Origin: Prevotella sp.
GTDB lineage: Bacteria > Bacteroidota > Bacteroidia > Bacteroidales > Bacteroidaceae
Direction of reading: 5' to 3'
NCBI GenBank assembly: GCA_017650905.1
Contig: JAGCDZ010000046.1
Span: 20,505-84,504 of the forward strand
DNA: 64,000 bases
Position numbers and translations under genes: made by a program. Positions within the stretch are counted from its first letter, which is position 1; every line of letters starts with the position of its first letter. The notes below the pieces were generated by a model, which was not told the origin of the DNA, searched no databases, and saw only the letters and a list, made by a program, of their open reading frames with translations. Of the stretch, positions 8,207 through 16,270 are shown piece after piece.

Positions 8207-9256
8207 TTACAGTTCCTGGTTCTCTGGACGCAGTTTGCGGACAGTCTCGCCAGCACGCCACATCTCCTGATTACGCATAGCCTCAAGCTCCTTCTCCAAT
8301 CCGGCACGATAGTCGGGCTTTGAATTGGCGTCGATAGTAATCTGAGCCTCGTTACCAGTCTGAACAGAGTAGTACAGCCACTCCATCACAGGCTTAATAG
8401 CATCGTGGAAACGAGGAGCCCAGTCAAGCGCACCACGCTGAGCGGTGGTCGAGCAGTTGGCATACATCCAGTCCATACCCTTTGCACCAAACAACGGGCC
8501 AAGGCTCTGTGTCAGCTCCTCAACGGTCTCATTGAAAGCCTCAGAGGGAGAGTGTCCGTGCTCGCGGAGCACCTCATACTGTGCCAGCAGCAAGCCCTGG
8601 ATGGCACCCATCAGACTTCCACGCTCACCAGTCAGGTCAGATGTAGCCTCACGCTCGAAAGTGGTCTCGAACATATAACCGGCACCAATTCCGATACCGA
8701 AGGCCAGTGTCTTCTCCGTAGCCTTACCTGTAGCATCCTGATAGATGGCGTATGAGCAGTTCAGACCGCGGCCCTCGCAGAACATCGTGCGCAGAGAGGT
8801 ACCCGAACCCTTCGGAGCCACCATAATCACGTCGACATCCTTTGGGGGAATCACACCCGTACGGTCGCTCCAGTTGATAGCGAAGCCATGAGAGTAATAG
8901 AGCGTCTTGCCCGGCTTCAGATATTGCTTGATGGTGGGCCACTGCTGAATCTGACCAGCATCACTCAGAAGCATGCAAAGGATGGTACCCTTCTCAGCTG
9001 CCTCCTCGATAGAGAACAATGTCTCACCGGGAACCCATCCGTCGGCCACAGCCTTGTCATAGGTCTTACCCTGACGCTGACCAACAATCACATTAAAACC
9101 ATTGTCGCGCAGGTTGCAAGCCTGTCCAGGCCCCTGAACGCCATAACCGATCACGGCGATCGTTTCATTCTTCAATACTTCACGTGCTTTCTCCAGAGAG
9201 AACTCCTTGCTGGTGACTACAGTCTCTACAACGCCACCAAAATTCATTTGTGCCAT
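8207..9256 (-). CDS. ilvC: Ketol-acid reductoisomerase IlvC
   Basis: The 349-residue class I enzyme converts acetolactate or acetohydroxybutyrate to the dihydroxy acid in valine/isoleucine synthesis. The dinucleotide fold GYGVQGPGQA is near residue 38, the cofactor-loop segment GQRQGKTYD follows, and metal-binding acidic residues appear in DLTGERGSLMGAIQG and NETVEELTQSLGP. It is expressed alone here, about 21 kb from ilvD-ilvB-ilvN, whereas in many Bacteroidales it follows that operon. A leader of about 125 nt with two hairpins precedes it. Confidence 0.96.
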   Translation of the reverse strand: MAQMNFGGVVETVVTSKEFSLEKAREVLKNETIAVIGYGVQGPGQACNLRDNGFNVIVGQRQGKTYDKAVADGWVPGETLFSIEEAAEKGTILCMLLSDAGQIQQWPTIKQYLKPGKTLYYSHGFAINWSDRTGVIPPKDVDVIMVAPKGSGTSLRTMFCEGRGLNCSYAIYQDATGKATEKTLAFGIGIGAGYMFETTFEREATSDLTGERGSLMGAIQGLLLAQYEVLREHGHSPSEAFNETVEELTQSLGPLFGAKGMDWMYANCSTTAQRGALDWAPRFHDAIKPVMEWLYYSVQTGNEAQITIDANSKPDYRAGLEKELEAMRNQEMWRAGETVRKLRPENQEL

Positions 9257-9301
9257 AATAGCTAAAATTAAATGTTATACATATCCCTTGCGTACCATGC
9301 C

Positions 9302-9357
9302 AGCTCTACCCGAGAGCCGTCGTCTTGTCAGTCCGCTCCCACCCTACTCCGAGGGTG
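9302..9357 (-). promoter_or_regulatory. Structured 5' leader of ilvC
   Basis: Between the promoter and the ATG the minus-strand RNA can form two hairpins: a perfect 6-bp stem (arms 9352-9357 and 9340-9345) and a 6-bp stem with one G-U pair (arms 9313-9318 and 9302-9307). A 7-codon frame, MVRKGYV, follows. Its role as an attenuator is inference; no known riboswitch class is recognised. Confidence 0.4.
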
Positions 9358-9385
9358 CGACGAGGGGTTAACTAAAAATCGCCTG

Positions 9386-9393
9386 CAAAGGTA
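9386..9393 (-). promoter_or_regulatory. -7 element for ilvC
   Basis: Reads TACCTTTG on the minus strand, followed by a leader of about 125 nt before the ATG at 9256. Confidence 0.7.
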
Positions 9394-9614
9394 GTGAAAA
9401 TCGAGCGAAACACCAAAGGAAAATTTATTTTTCTTTGTATTTCCGAGATATATCTGCCTCCGCTAGGCAGGTACCAATCTTCTCAATCAGCCTAACCTCA
9501 ACTATCAGTAGATGATGGTCTTCATCACAGGTGACTCGTTGTTGGCCAAGCTGATATTCATCTTTTGACAATGCAAAAATAAACAAAAACTTTCAATTAT
9601 CCATAAATTCTTTG
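9394..9614. other. Intergenic region between divergent ilvC and the nuclease gene
   Basis: Beyond the two promoters I see only AT-rich sequence, with no convincing open frame, repeat or RNA structure. Confidence 0.5.
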
Positions 9615-9622
9615 TACCTTTG
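9615..9622 (+). promoter_or_regulatory. -7 element abutting the nuclease start codon
   Basis: TACCTTTG ends only 4 bp before ATG 9627. Transcription would begin at or next to the A of the start codon, predicting a leaderless mRNA. Confidence 0.65.
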
Positions 9623-9626
9623 CAGC

Positions 9627-10436
9627 ATGATAAAGGATTATAGGCTAACCATCTTTGCAGTCATTGTATTTACTGTAATCATCATCTTTGGCATCAAAGG
9701 TGCAGCCCAGCAGCATGTCAAGATAGAAGAACAGTCTTCTTATTTGCCTTTGCCCCTCGAAGGGACATCAGAGCAGATTCTTTATCGGAAGGGCTATACT
9801 GTCTCATATAATAAGGACACCAAACTACCGAACTGGGTTGCTTGGCATCTGACAGCAGAACACGCAACAGGTCCTTATCGTCGTCCTGGCGGTGCTTGGC
9901 ATGAAGATACACAAGTTGCAACTCCTCGAGCCACCATTGCAGATTATCGAGACGGGAAGTGGTCTCGTGGCCACATGTGTCCTGCAGGAGATAACAAATG
10001 GGACGCAGATGCCATGTATGAGTCTTTTTTCCTCACAAACTGTTGTCCTCAGGATGCCAATCTAAATAGTGGCGACTGGAACCAGATAGAAATGGCATGC
10101 CGACGTTGGGCTGAGAAATTTGGCGATATCTACATCGTTTGCGGCCCCATCTTATTCAATCAAGAGCATGAGACTATCGGTCCCAATAAAGTCATGGTTC
10201 CCGAAGCATTTTTCAAAGTAGTACTCTGTCTGAATGGCGAACCCAAAGGCATCGGCTTCATTCGTAAGAATACAGATAGTTCCAGAAGAAATGATCTCTA
10301 TGTCAATTCCATCAGCGAGATTGAACGTATTACTGGCATGACATTCTTCCCTTCTCTTCCTAAAGTTATCTCGGATTCTGTCAAATCACTAGCGAATCTT
10401 AAAGATTGGGATCAGAATTTATTCAAACATAGATAA
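9627..10436 (+). CDS. Membrane-anchored or secreted DNA/RNA non-specific endonuclease (NUC family)
   Basis: The 269-residue protein has an N-terminal hydrophobic segment (residues 7-25) acting as signal or anchor, then a beta-beta-alpha-Me nuclease domain of the Serratia NUC type. The active-site motif is SRGHMCPAGDNKW (His general base), followed by the Mg-coordinating Asn region LTNCCPQDANLNSGDW. Such enzymes degrade DNA and RNA outside the cytoplasm. I use ATG 9627; an apparent TTG start 15 bp upstream falls in the promoter. The next gene begins 51 bp downstream on the same strand. Confidence 0.9.
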   Translation: MIKDYRLTIFAVIVFTVIIIFGIKGAAQQHVKIEEQSSYLPLPLEGTSEQILYRKGYTVSYNKDTKLPNWVAWHLTAEHATGPYRRPGGAWHEDTQVATPRATIADYRDGKWSRGHMCPAGDNKWDADAMYESFFLTNCCPQDANLNSGDWNQIEMACRRWAEKFGDIYIVCGPILFNQEHETIGPNKVMVPEAFFKVVLCLNGEPKGIGFIRKNTDSSRRNDLYVNSISEIERITGMTFFPSLPKVISDSVKSLANLKDWDQNLFKHR

Positions 10437-10487
10437 AGGTTGGGAGGAAATGTAAAAAAAACAGATACAGAGGATTTACTTACAGAC

Positions 10488-12200
10488 ATGAAAAGGTGGT
10501 TGATTCTGACGGTCTCGTTTCTGGTCTGCTCTTTGCACATAGCTAGGGGGCAGGACAAAATAATTGAGCACGAAGGCAACAAATACATCATCCATGTGGA
10601 GCAGCTGAACCCCGATCCCGAGATGACTCTGCTCGACGTGCTACATATCTGTCCGGAACTGATGTCGAGCGACGGTAAGACTCTCTCGGATGACTATCTG
10701 CTGAGTGTGGACGATATAGTCCTGAGCATCGATTACGAGCCTCTGTTCGAGGGCATCAAGGCCTGCGACCTCAGTGAAGTGACTGTGTGTACATATGGTT
10801 TTGTGAACAACGCGATGGACGGCACCACGGGCTCCATCGATTTAACGTTCCGTGAAGGCAAGGGACTGACAGGAAAACTGGCACTGGACGGTAGCACCTA
10901 TGGCAACGGACGAATGTATGCCGATATCGCTAGCGGTAGTGAGAACGTCACTGTACGTGCCTTTGCACAGACCAACCTGCAGTATGGTCAGGTAGATGAA
11001 CTCTCAGGAACCAGCATCACCTCGCGCAACGGCGTGGAGAACGCGATGCTCTTCGTGAACTGGCAGGCTTCCGATCGCGACTTGCTGAAACTGAAACTCT
11101 CACAGGGTTATGACGAGCAGCAGGACAAAGTGTACTATACTGACCTTGACATTGATGACACTGATTTCAACAGGCAGCGGTGGGGCGAGTTGGCCGCCTC
11201 GTATGACCACACCCTCAACGAGCTGGAGGCCGGACTTCATTTCGAAACGGGATTAAGTTATGCGAACACCTCCATAGTGGAATTGCAGATGGTGATGGGT
11301 AGTTGGATAGCAGAATGCAGCATTCCCTTTATGAATCAGTCGCTTTGGATGACGGCGGGCTATGAGGGCGGTTATACGAATCTCTGGTACCAAGGACTCA
11401 GACGTGAACAGAATCTCTATAACGACCTCTATGTGCAGTTCGACTATAAGAATGGTCCGTGGATTATCAGCCTTGGCGACCGTTTCCGCCACAACACTTT
11501 CTGGGACAAGCACTACGACAAAGGCGACGGGAGCCTTTGGTCGTACAATCGCAACGATCATGCCCTGCATGCCATCGTGGGGTATCAAAAGGGGCGCCAT
11601 TTCCTACAGGGCGTCTTCAGCCGCACGTTCTTCAATCCCATGGCCAGCGACTTCCACACCTATCTGGATGAAGGCCCCATGCAGCACACAACGGACTATA
11701 AGACCAACCTTGCCTGGCGGTCAGAGGCCCGCTATACCTATCAGACGAAGCGGCTTATTGCGACGGGCAGCGTGACACACACACTACTGTCAGACCTGCC
11801 GACACCCAACGAGTCACTGATAGGTTTAGGAGCGACTGTCACTTGGCATCAAGGAGTATTACGGCTGACAGCAGGAGCAAACGTGTACCATCTGCACATC
11901 AGTTACGATGATGCGGTGAACAATACGTTCTACACCCTGAAACTCGCTCCAACACTCTTATTAGGAAAGGGTTTCAGGCTATCGTCCGTATTGATTTACA
12001 ATAGTAAAATAGAGGCTTACGACCAACATGCCCATCTTTACGCTTCTGTGAAGATAAACAAGGATTTAGGGAAATGCTGTAATGTGTTTGCCGATTTCCA
12101 CGACATTGCTGGGCAGTTGACAGGACCATCATATTTCCTGTTGCAGTCGTTTAATAACCGCGCACTGACGATAGGTCTTACTTTTTATCCTTGGAGATAA
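10488..12200 (+). CDS. Outer-membrane beta-barrel protein with a plug-like N-terminal domain
   Basis: From ATG 10488 the product has 570 residues with a signal peptide (MKRWLILTVSFLVCSLHIARG). Residues about 40-130 resemble a TonB-dependent receptor plug (TLLDVLHICPEL, later VDDIVLSIDYEPL and GTTGSIDLTFREGKG). The rest alternates polar and aromatic residues as in an outer-membrane barrel and ends RALTIGLTFYPW. It is shorter than typical TonB receptors, and I see no carboxypeptidase-like domain or clear TonB box. It may be a reduced receptor or a porin. The ligand is unknown. Confidence 0.7.
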   Translation: MKRWLILTVSFLVCSLHIARGQDKIIEHEGNKYIIHVEQLNPDPEMTLLDVLHICPELMSSDGKTLSDDYLLSVDDIVLSIDYEPLFEGIKACDLSEVTVCTYGFVNNAMDGTTGSIDLTFREGKGLTGKLALDGSTYGNGRMYADIASGSENVTVRAFAQTNLQYGQVDELSGTSITSRNGVENAMLFVNWQASDRDLLKLKLSQGYDEQQDKVYYTDLDIDDTDFNRQRWGELAASYDHTLNELEAGLHFETGLSYANTSIVELQMVMGSWIAECSIPFMNQSLWMTAGYEGGYTNLWYQGLRREQNLYNDLYVQFDYKNGPWIISLGDRFRHNTFWDKHYDKGDGSLWSYNRNDHALHAIVGYQKGRHFLQGVFSRTFFNPMASDFHTYLDEGPMQHTTDYKTNLAWRSEARYTYQTKRLIATGSVTHTLLSDLPTPNESLIGLGATVTWHQGVLRLTAGANVYHLHISYDDAVNNTFYTLKLAPTLLLGKGFRLSSVLIYNSKIEAYDQHAHLYASVKINKDLGKCCNVFADFHDIAGQLTGPSYFLLQSFNNRALTIGLTFYPWR

Positions 12201-12605
12201 GACGATAACACCGTTTACTTATGTCAATTTTTTTGTTTTTTTGCAAATGTGCCTTTATTATGCGCACAACTATATAATTCAAAAGATATGGCAACAATAA
12301 TTTAAACCAGTCCTAAGAACTACTTCAACAAAATCCAGAAGTATCTCATTAACAAAAACTCTTCTTCACCCCATGGCAGCTTAACCGCATTGCATCATTT
12401 TTACATTGTAACCTCTTCACCGATTGCTATCCTTTTCATCCTCGGAGGGAGAAGCACTAAGGCTCGCGGGGGAAAAGACTAAGGGGAAAAGGGAAAGAAT
12501 GCCGTACTAATTATCGTTTGCCTATACCCAAACGATTGTTTGCCTATACGCAAACAACTATGCGCCTATACGCAAAATGAAACGCACTCCAGAACAATGA
12601 CCATC
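12201..12605. other. 405-bp intergenic region with dyad repeats
   Basis: No gene is visible. The region lies between convergent genes. Its right part carries three 22-bp-spaced dyads (annotated separately); the left part is AT-rich with a weak tgtgc/gcaca hairpin near 12248. Confidence 0.6.
12515..12574. repeat. Three iteron-like dyads with exact 22-bp spacing
   Basis: Core cctatac occurs at 12521, 12543 and 12565, exactly 22 bp apart. Each core sits inside an inverted repeat: cgtttg/caaacg (12515-12534), a perfect 8-bp pair ttgtttgc/gcaaacaa (12536-12557) and tgcg/cgca (12561-12574). The array starts about 30 bp past the stop of the HU-like gene. Spacing of two helical turns fits binding sites for one protein. 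Confidence 0.8.
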
Positions 12606-13229
12606 TTATATCTCGGTATAGATATGCTCCTTGCCCCTTGGTGTCTTCAGCAGTTTGGGATTGTCGCCCTTGGTCCACTCGTTCAGTTGTTTACGGGCGG
12701 AATAAAGCGTCAATCCGGTATAGCGGGCGAACATGCCAGCCGTGATGTAGCCATGATATTTCTGGATGCACTCACGCATCATCTGCTCCAGTTTCTCCTT
12801 GTCTGCCATGAGCTCCTGTGTATTCGGATTATCATAGCGACGGAACCCATCGTGCCATTTCTTCATCTCCTCGTTCCAAAGCTTGCCAGGATTATACTCT
12901 ACGCCGTCGAGTCTGACATCGCGGTCTTTCACCTTGTCAGGATCAGTCACCTGTTTCGTAAGCGACAATCTGGGTGCAAACGAACCGATAGGCGTCTCAA
13001 TACGATAGCCCTCAGCCAGGAAGCGTCCTGCAGCACGGATAAACATGTCGAAGGCACGGCTCATCTCGCCATATCGCAGGTTGTAAGTGCGCTCGCAGTA
13101 GTTTTCCAGCTGTTTCATCGTCAACTTCAGTCCACTTTTCGGGCGTACATACAACAGGTTTTTCCCGTCGTCGCCCTTCACCGGCGTCGGGTGAACCTCA
13201 TACCACATTCCATAATTCTTTCTCGGCAT
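12606..13229 (-). CDS. HU-family DNA-binding protein with C-terminal helix-turn-helix-like region
   Basis: The 207-residue protein begins like the Bacteroidetes HU-related family (YGMWYEVHPTPVKGDDGKNL, then LTMKQLENYCERTYNLRYGEMSRAFDMFIRAAGRFLAEGYRIETPIGSFAPRL). A charged linker follows and residues about 160-207 look like a winged helix (YHGYITAGMFARYTGLTLYSARKQLNEW). It is probably a nucleoid protein or site-specific regulator. It stands alone and is followed by the dyad array. Confidence 0.8.
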   Translation of the reverse strand: MPRKNYGMWYEVHPTPVKGDDGKNLLYVRPKSGLKLTMKQLENYCERTYNLRYGEMSRAFDMFIRAAGRFLAEGYRIETPIGSFAPRLSLTKQVTDPDKVKDRDVRLDGVEYNPGKLWNEEMKKWHDGFRRYDNPNTQELMADKEKLEQMMRECIQKYHGYITAGMFARYTGLTLYSARKQLNEWTKGDNPKLLKTPRGKEHIYTEI

Positions 13230-13247
13230 AACTCTTCTATTTTTCTA

Positions 13248-13255
13248 CAAAGATA
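13248..13255 (-). promoter_or_regulatory. -7 element for the HU-like gene
   Basis: Reads TATCTTTG on the minus strand, 18 bp upstream of the ATG at 13229. Confidence 0.65.
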
Positions 13256-13328
13256 CGAATAAGTGAGCAAACTACAAAATAATTTTGGATATTTCGGAAA
13301 ATTGCTTGGAGATTGCAAGAATTCTTTG

Positions 13329-13336
13329 TACCTTTG
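13329..13336 (+). promoter_or_regulatory. -7 element for the oxidoreductase operon
   Basis: TACCTTTG lies 39 bp before the ferredoxin-like first gene. Confidence 0.7.
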
Positions 13337-13375
13337 CAGCCAATTTTAGAATTAATGCATTAATTACAGGATAAT

Positions 13376-13606
13376 ATGGCAAAAATGAAAGGCGCCATTG
13401 TGGTGGATACTGAGCGGTGTAAGGGATGCCAATTGTGCATCATTGCCTGCCCTCAGAAGGTCATCGCACTGGCCAACAAAGTGAATCTGCACGGTTACCC
13501 CTATGTGGAAGCTGTCAACGAGGAGGCCTGTGTGGGCTGTGCTTCGTGTGGCATTGTCTGCCCAGACGGATGTATCACTGTGTATCGTAAAAAAGTGGAG
13601 GACTAA
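13376..13606 (+). CDS. 2x[4Fe-4S] ferredoxin subunit of 2-oxoacid:ferredoxin oxidoreductase
   Basis: The 76-residue protein has two CxxCxxC-type cluster motifs, CKGCQLCIIACP and CVGCASCGIVCP, the classic 8-iron ferredoxin fold. As first gene of the alpha-beta-gamma operon it is the delta subunit, carrying electrons from the thiamine centre to free ferredoxin. The alpha gene starts 3 bp after its stop. Confidence 0.93.
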   Translation: MAKMKGAIVVDTERCKGCQLCIIACPQKVIALANKVNLHGYPYVEAVNEEACVGCASCGIVCPDGCITVYRKKVED

Positions 13607-13609
13607 ACT

Positions 13610-14740
13610 ATGGCTGAAGAAAAGAAAGAAATCGTGAACACGCTTGCTACCGAAGGGACGCAAGAAGTTGTGTTGATGAAAGGCAACGAGGCGATTGCCC
13701 ACGCTGCTATTCGTTGCGGATGCGACGGCTATTTCGGCTATCCTATTACTCCGCAGAGTGAAGTAATCGAGACGCTGGCAGAGCAGAAGCCCTGGGAGAC
13801 CACTGGTATGCAGGTGGTTCAGGCTGAGAGTGAGCTGGCATCTATCTACATGGTCTATGGCGCAGCTGGTGCCGGTAAGCGTGCGATGACCTCATCGTCA
13901 TCCCCTGGCATCGCTCTGATGCAGGAGGGTATCACCTACATGGCTGGTGCCGAGGTGCCGGGCGTGTTTGTGAATGTTCAGCGTGGCGGTCCTGGTCTGG
14001 GAACCATCCAGCCTTCACAGGGTGACTATTTCCAGGCTACCCGCGGTGGCGGTAATGGTGACTATAAGGTGATTGTACTGGCTCCTTCTTCTGTTCAGGA
14101 GATGGCAGACTTCGTAGACCTCGCTTTCGAACTGGCCTTCAAGTATCGCAACCCCGCTATGATTCTGAGCGATGGTGTGATTGGTCAGATGATGGAAAAG
14201 GTGGTGCTGCCGCCGTTCAAGCCCCGTCGTACCGACGAGGAGGTGATCAAGCAGTGCCCCTGGGCCTCTACTGGTAAGCCTAAGGGTGGTCGTGAGCGCG
14301 TAGTGATTACCTCGCTTGAGCTGAAGCCCGAGATTATGGAGCAGCGCAATATCGCCCTCCAGGAGAAATATGCTAAGATTCAAGAGAATGAGGTTCGCTT
14401 TGAAGAGCAGCTGATGGACGATGCAGAGTATGCTATCGTAGCCTTCGGCAGTGCAGCCCGTATCGCTGAGAAGAGTGTTGAGATTGCCCGCGAGCAGGGT
14501 ATCAAGGTCGGTCTGTTCCGCCCCATCACACTGTTCCCGTTCCCCATCAAGCAGATTGAAGAGTTGTCGAAGAAGGTGAAGGGCATCCTCGTAGCAGAGA
14601 TCAATGCCGGACAGATGGTACAGGATGTTCGCCTTGCTGTGAACGGGGCTGTACCCGTAGAGCATTTCGGCCGTCTGGGTGGTATCGTTCCTGATCCTGA
14701 AGAAATTGTAGAGGCTTTAAAAGAAAAGATAATGAAATAA
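13610..14740 (+). CDS. vorB: 2-oxoacid:ferredoxin oxidoreductase, alpha subunit (VorB/KorA type)
   Basis: The 376-residue protein matches the pyrimidine-binding and domain II part of 2-oxoacid:acceptor oxidoreductases (GYPITPQSEVIETLAEQ, SSPGIALMQEGITYMAGAEVP, later LFRPITLFPFP). With the beta and gamma subunits it oxidatively decarboxylates a 2-oxo acid to acyl-CoA, or runs in reverse to fix CO2. Sequence alone does not separate 2-oxoglutarate from branched-chain oxoacid specificity; the VorB name follows usual annotation of Bacteroidetes homologues. Confidence 0.88.
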   Translation: MAEEKKEIVNTLATEGTQEVVLMKGNEAIAHAAIRCGCDGYFGYPITPQSEVIETLAEQKPWETTGMQVVQAESELASIYMVYGAAGAGKRAMTSSSSPGIALMQEGITYMAGAEVPGVFVNVQRGGPGLGTIQPSQGDYFQATRGGGNGDYKVIVLAPSSVQEMADFVDLAFELAFKYRNPAMILSDGVIGQMMEKVVLPPFKPRRTDEEVIKQCPWASTGKPKGGRERVVITSLELKPEIMEQRNIALQEKYAKIQENEVRFEEQLMDDAEYAIVAFGSAARIAEKSVEIAREQGIKVGLFRPITLFPFPIKQIEELSKKVKGILVAEINAGQMVQDVRLAVNGAVPVEHFGRLGGIVPDPEEIVEALKEKIMK

Positions 14741-14875
14741 TGAAACGAATGGAGAAGAGACACGAATGTTTTTATTTTAGAAACGAATTCAACAAATTCC
14801 ATTTAATTTTATCCACGAATTTAATTAATTTTAACTCGTAATTCAATTAAAAAATAATTAGGGTAATTCGTTTCA
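14741..14875. repeat. AT-rich spacer bounded by a 10-bp inverted repeat
   Basis: Directly after the alpha-subunit stop, tgaaacgaat (14741-14750) is mirrored exactly by attcgtttca (14866-14875). Inside are further acgaat/attcg words and very AT-rich sequence; a ttcgtttcag direct repeat (14867-14876, 14886-14895) follows. It splits an otherwise tightly packed operon and may be a small insertion. Confidence 0.5.
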
Positions 14876-14909
14876 GAAAAAACTTTTCGTTTCAGTAAAA
14901 TAGAGAATT

Positions 14910-15680
14910 ATGGATAGAAATCAAATAGTTCAACCCGAGAACATCGTCTGCAAAAAGCCGACGCTGATGAACGACAACAATATGCACTACTGCCCAGGCT
15001 GTAGTCATGGTGTGGTGCATAAGCTCATTGCTGAAGTCATCGAGGAGATGGGTATGGAAGACAAGGCCGTAGGTGTATCACCTGTAGGCTGCGCCGTCTT
15101 CGCGTACAATTATATAGATATCGACTGGCAGGAGGCTGCCCATGGTCGTGCGCCCGCATTGGCAACAGGTATCAAGCGCTGCTGGCCTGATCGTCTGGTG
15201 TTCACCTATCAGGGTGACGGTGACCTGGCCTGTATCGGTACTTGTGAGACCATCCACGCCTTGAACCGTGGTGAGAACATCGTGATTATCTTCGTCAACA
15301 ATGCCATCTATGGTATGACGGGTGGTCAAATGGCGCCTACAACCCTGATTGGTCAGAAGACCTCTACTTGTCCTTATGGCCGTGATCCTCAGTTGCATGG
15401 CTATCCCCTGAAGATGGCGGATATCGCGGCCGGTTTGGAGGGTACCTGTTATGTGACTCGTCAGAGTGTCGAGACCGTGGGTGCTATCCTGAAGGCGAAG
15501 AAGGCATTGCGTAAAGCTTTCGAGGCTTCAATGGCCGGTAAGGGTTCGAGTCTCGTGGAGTTCGTTTCTACTTGTAATAGCGGTTGGAAACTCACGCCTG
15601 CCAAGGCTAACGAATGGATGAAGGAGAATATGTTCCCCTTCTATCCCAAAGGAGACCTGAAAGACACTACGAGTCTTTGA
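14910..15680 (+). CDS. 2-oxoacid:ferredoxin oxidoreductase, beta (thiamine diphosphate) subunit
   Basis: The 256-residue protein carries the CPGC motif (YCPGCSHG) and the thiamine diphosphate/Mg site GDGDLACIGTCETIHALNRGENI with NNAIYGMTGGQ. It binds thiamine diphosphate and a [4Fe-4S] cluster and forms the active site with the alpha subunit. It lies in the same operon despite the 169-bp gap upstream. Confidence 0.92.
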   Translation: MDRNQIVQPENIVCKKPTLMNDNNMHYCPGCSHGVVHKLIAEVIEEMGMEDKAVGVSPVGCAVFAYNYIDIDWQEAAHGRAPALATGIKRCWPDRLVFTYQGDGDLACIGTCETIHALNRGENIVIIFVNNAIYGMTGGQMAPTTLIGQKTSTCPYGRDPQLHGYPLKMADIAAGLEGTCYVTRQSVETVGAILKAKKALRKAFEASMAGKGSSLVEFVSTCNSGWKLTPAKANEWMKENMFPFYPKGDLKDTTSL

Positions 15681-15712
15681 AGTGAAAAGTGAATAGTGAA
15701 AAGTCAATAGTT
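15681..15712. repeat. Period-7 tract (AGTGAAA/AGTGAAT) before the gamma subunit
   Basis: Four consecutive heptamers (agtgaaa, agtgaat, agtgaaa, agtcaat) fill the whole spacer from the beta-subunit stop to ATG 15713. Confidence 0.8.
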
Positions 15713-16255
15713 ATGAAAAAAGAAATAATTATCAGTGGTTTCGGAGGTCAGGGTGTTCTCTCAATGGGTAAGATTCTGGCCTATAGCGGACTGATGGAGG
15801 ATAAAGAGGTAACTTGGATGCCTGCCTACGGTCCTGAGCAGCGTGGTGGTACCGCCAACGTCACAGTGATCGTCAGCGATGAGCGCATCTCTTCGCCCAT
15901 CCTCAGCAAGTACGACATCGCCGTGGTGCTGAACCAGCCTTCGCTGGAGAAGTTCGAACCGAAGATCAAGCCCGGTGGCATTCTGATTTACGATGGCTTT
16001 GGTATCATCAACAAGCCCACTCGTAAGGACATCACCATCTACGAAATCAATGCAATGGACAAGGCTGCTGAGATGAAGAACGGCAAGGTCTTTAATATGA
16101 TTGTGCTCGGTGGACTGCTCAAGGTGGCTCCCGTTGTGAGTGACAAAGGTGTGGAGAAGGCCTTAAGGAAAACTCTTCCTGAGCGCCATCACGACCTCAT
16201 CCCTCTGAATATGGAGGCCCTGAAAGAAGGTGCTAAGATTATTGAAGAGAAATAA
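15713..16255 (+). CDS. 2-oxoacid:ferredoxin oxidoreductase, gamma subunit
   Basis: The 180-residue protein begins MKKEIIISGFGGQGVLSMG, the nucleotide-like loop of the gamma domain, and continues TWMPAYGPEQRGGTANVTV. Starting at ATG 15713 places the conserved beginning at the N-terminus; the longer frame to 15689 would translate the repeat tract. It completes the four-subunit enzyme. Confidence 0.92.
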   Translation: MKKEIIISGFGGQGVLSMGKILAYSGLMEDKEVTWMPAYGPEQRGGTANVTVIVSDERISSPILSKYDIAVVLNQPSLEKFEPKIKPGGILIYDGFGIINKPTRKDITIYEINAMDKAAEMKNGKVFNMIVLGGLLKVAPVVSDKGVEKALRKTLPERHHDLIPLNMEALKEGAKIIEEK

Positions 16256-16270
16256 AAGAATAAAGACGAC

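Noticed and set aside
9257-9393. ilvC leader as a T-box or leucine/valine attenuator
   Set aside because: No T-box sequence is seen, and the 7-codon frame MVRKGYV has no run of branched-chain codons.
12515-12574. Dyad array as a mini CRISPR
   Set aside because: The 22-bp period leaves no room for spacers, and the cores are contiguous dyads.
12606-13262. Plus-strand open frame covering the HU-like gene
   Set aside because: The minus strand encodes a recognisable HU-like protein with its own promoter; the plus frame runs through that promoter and has no domain.
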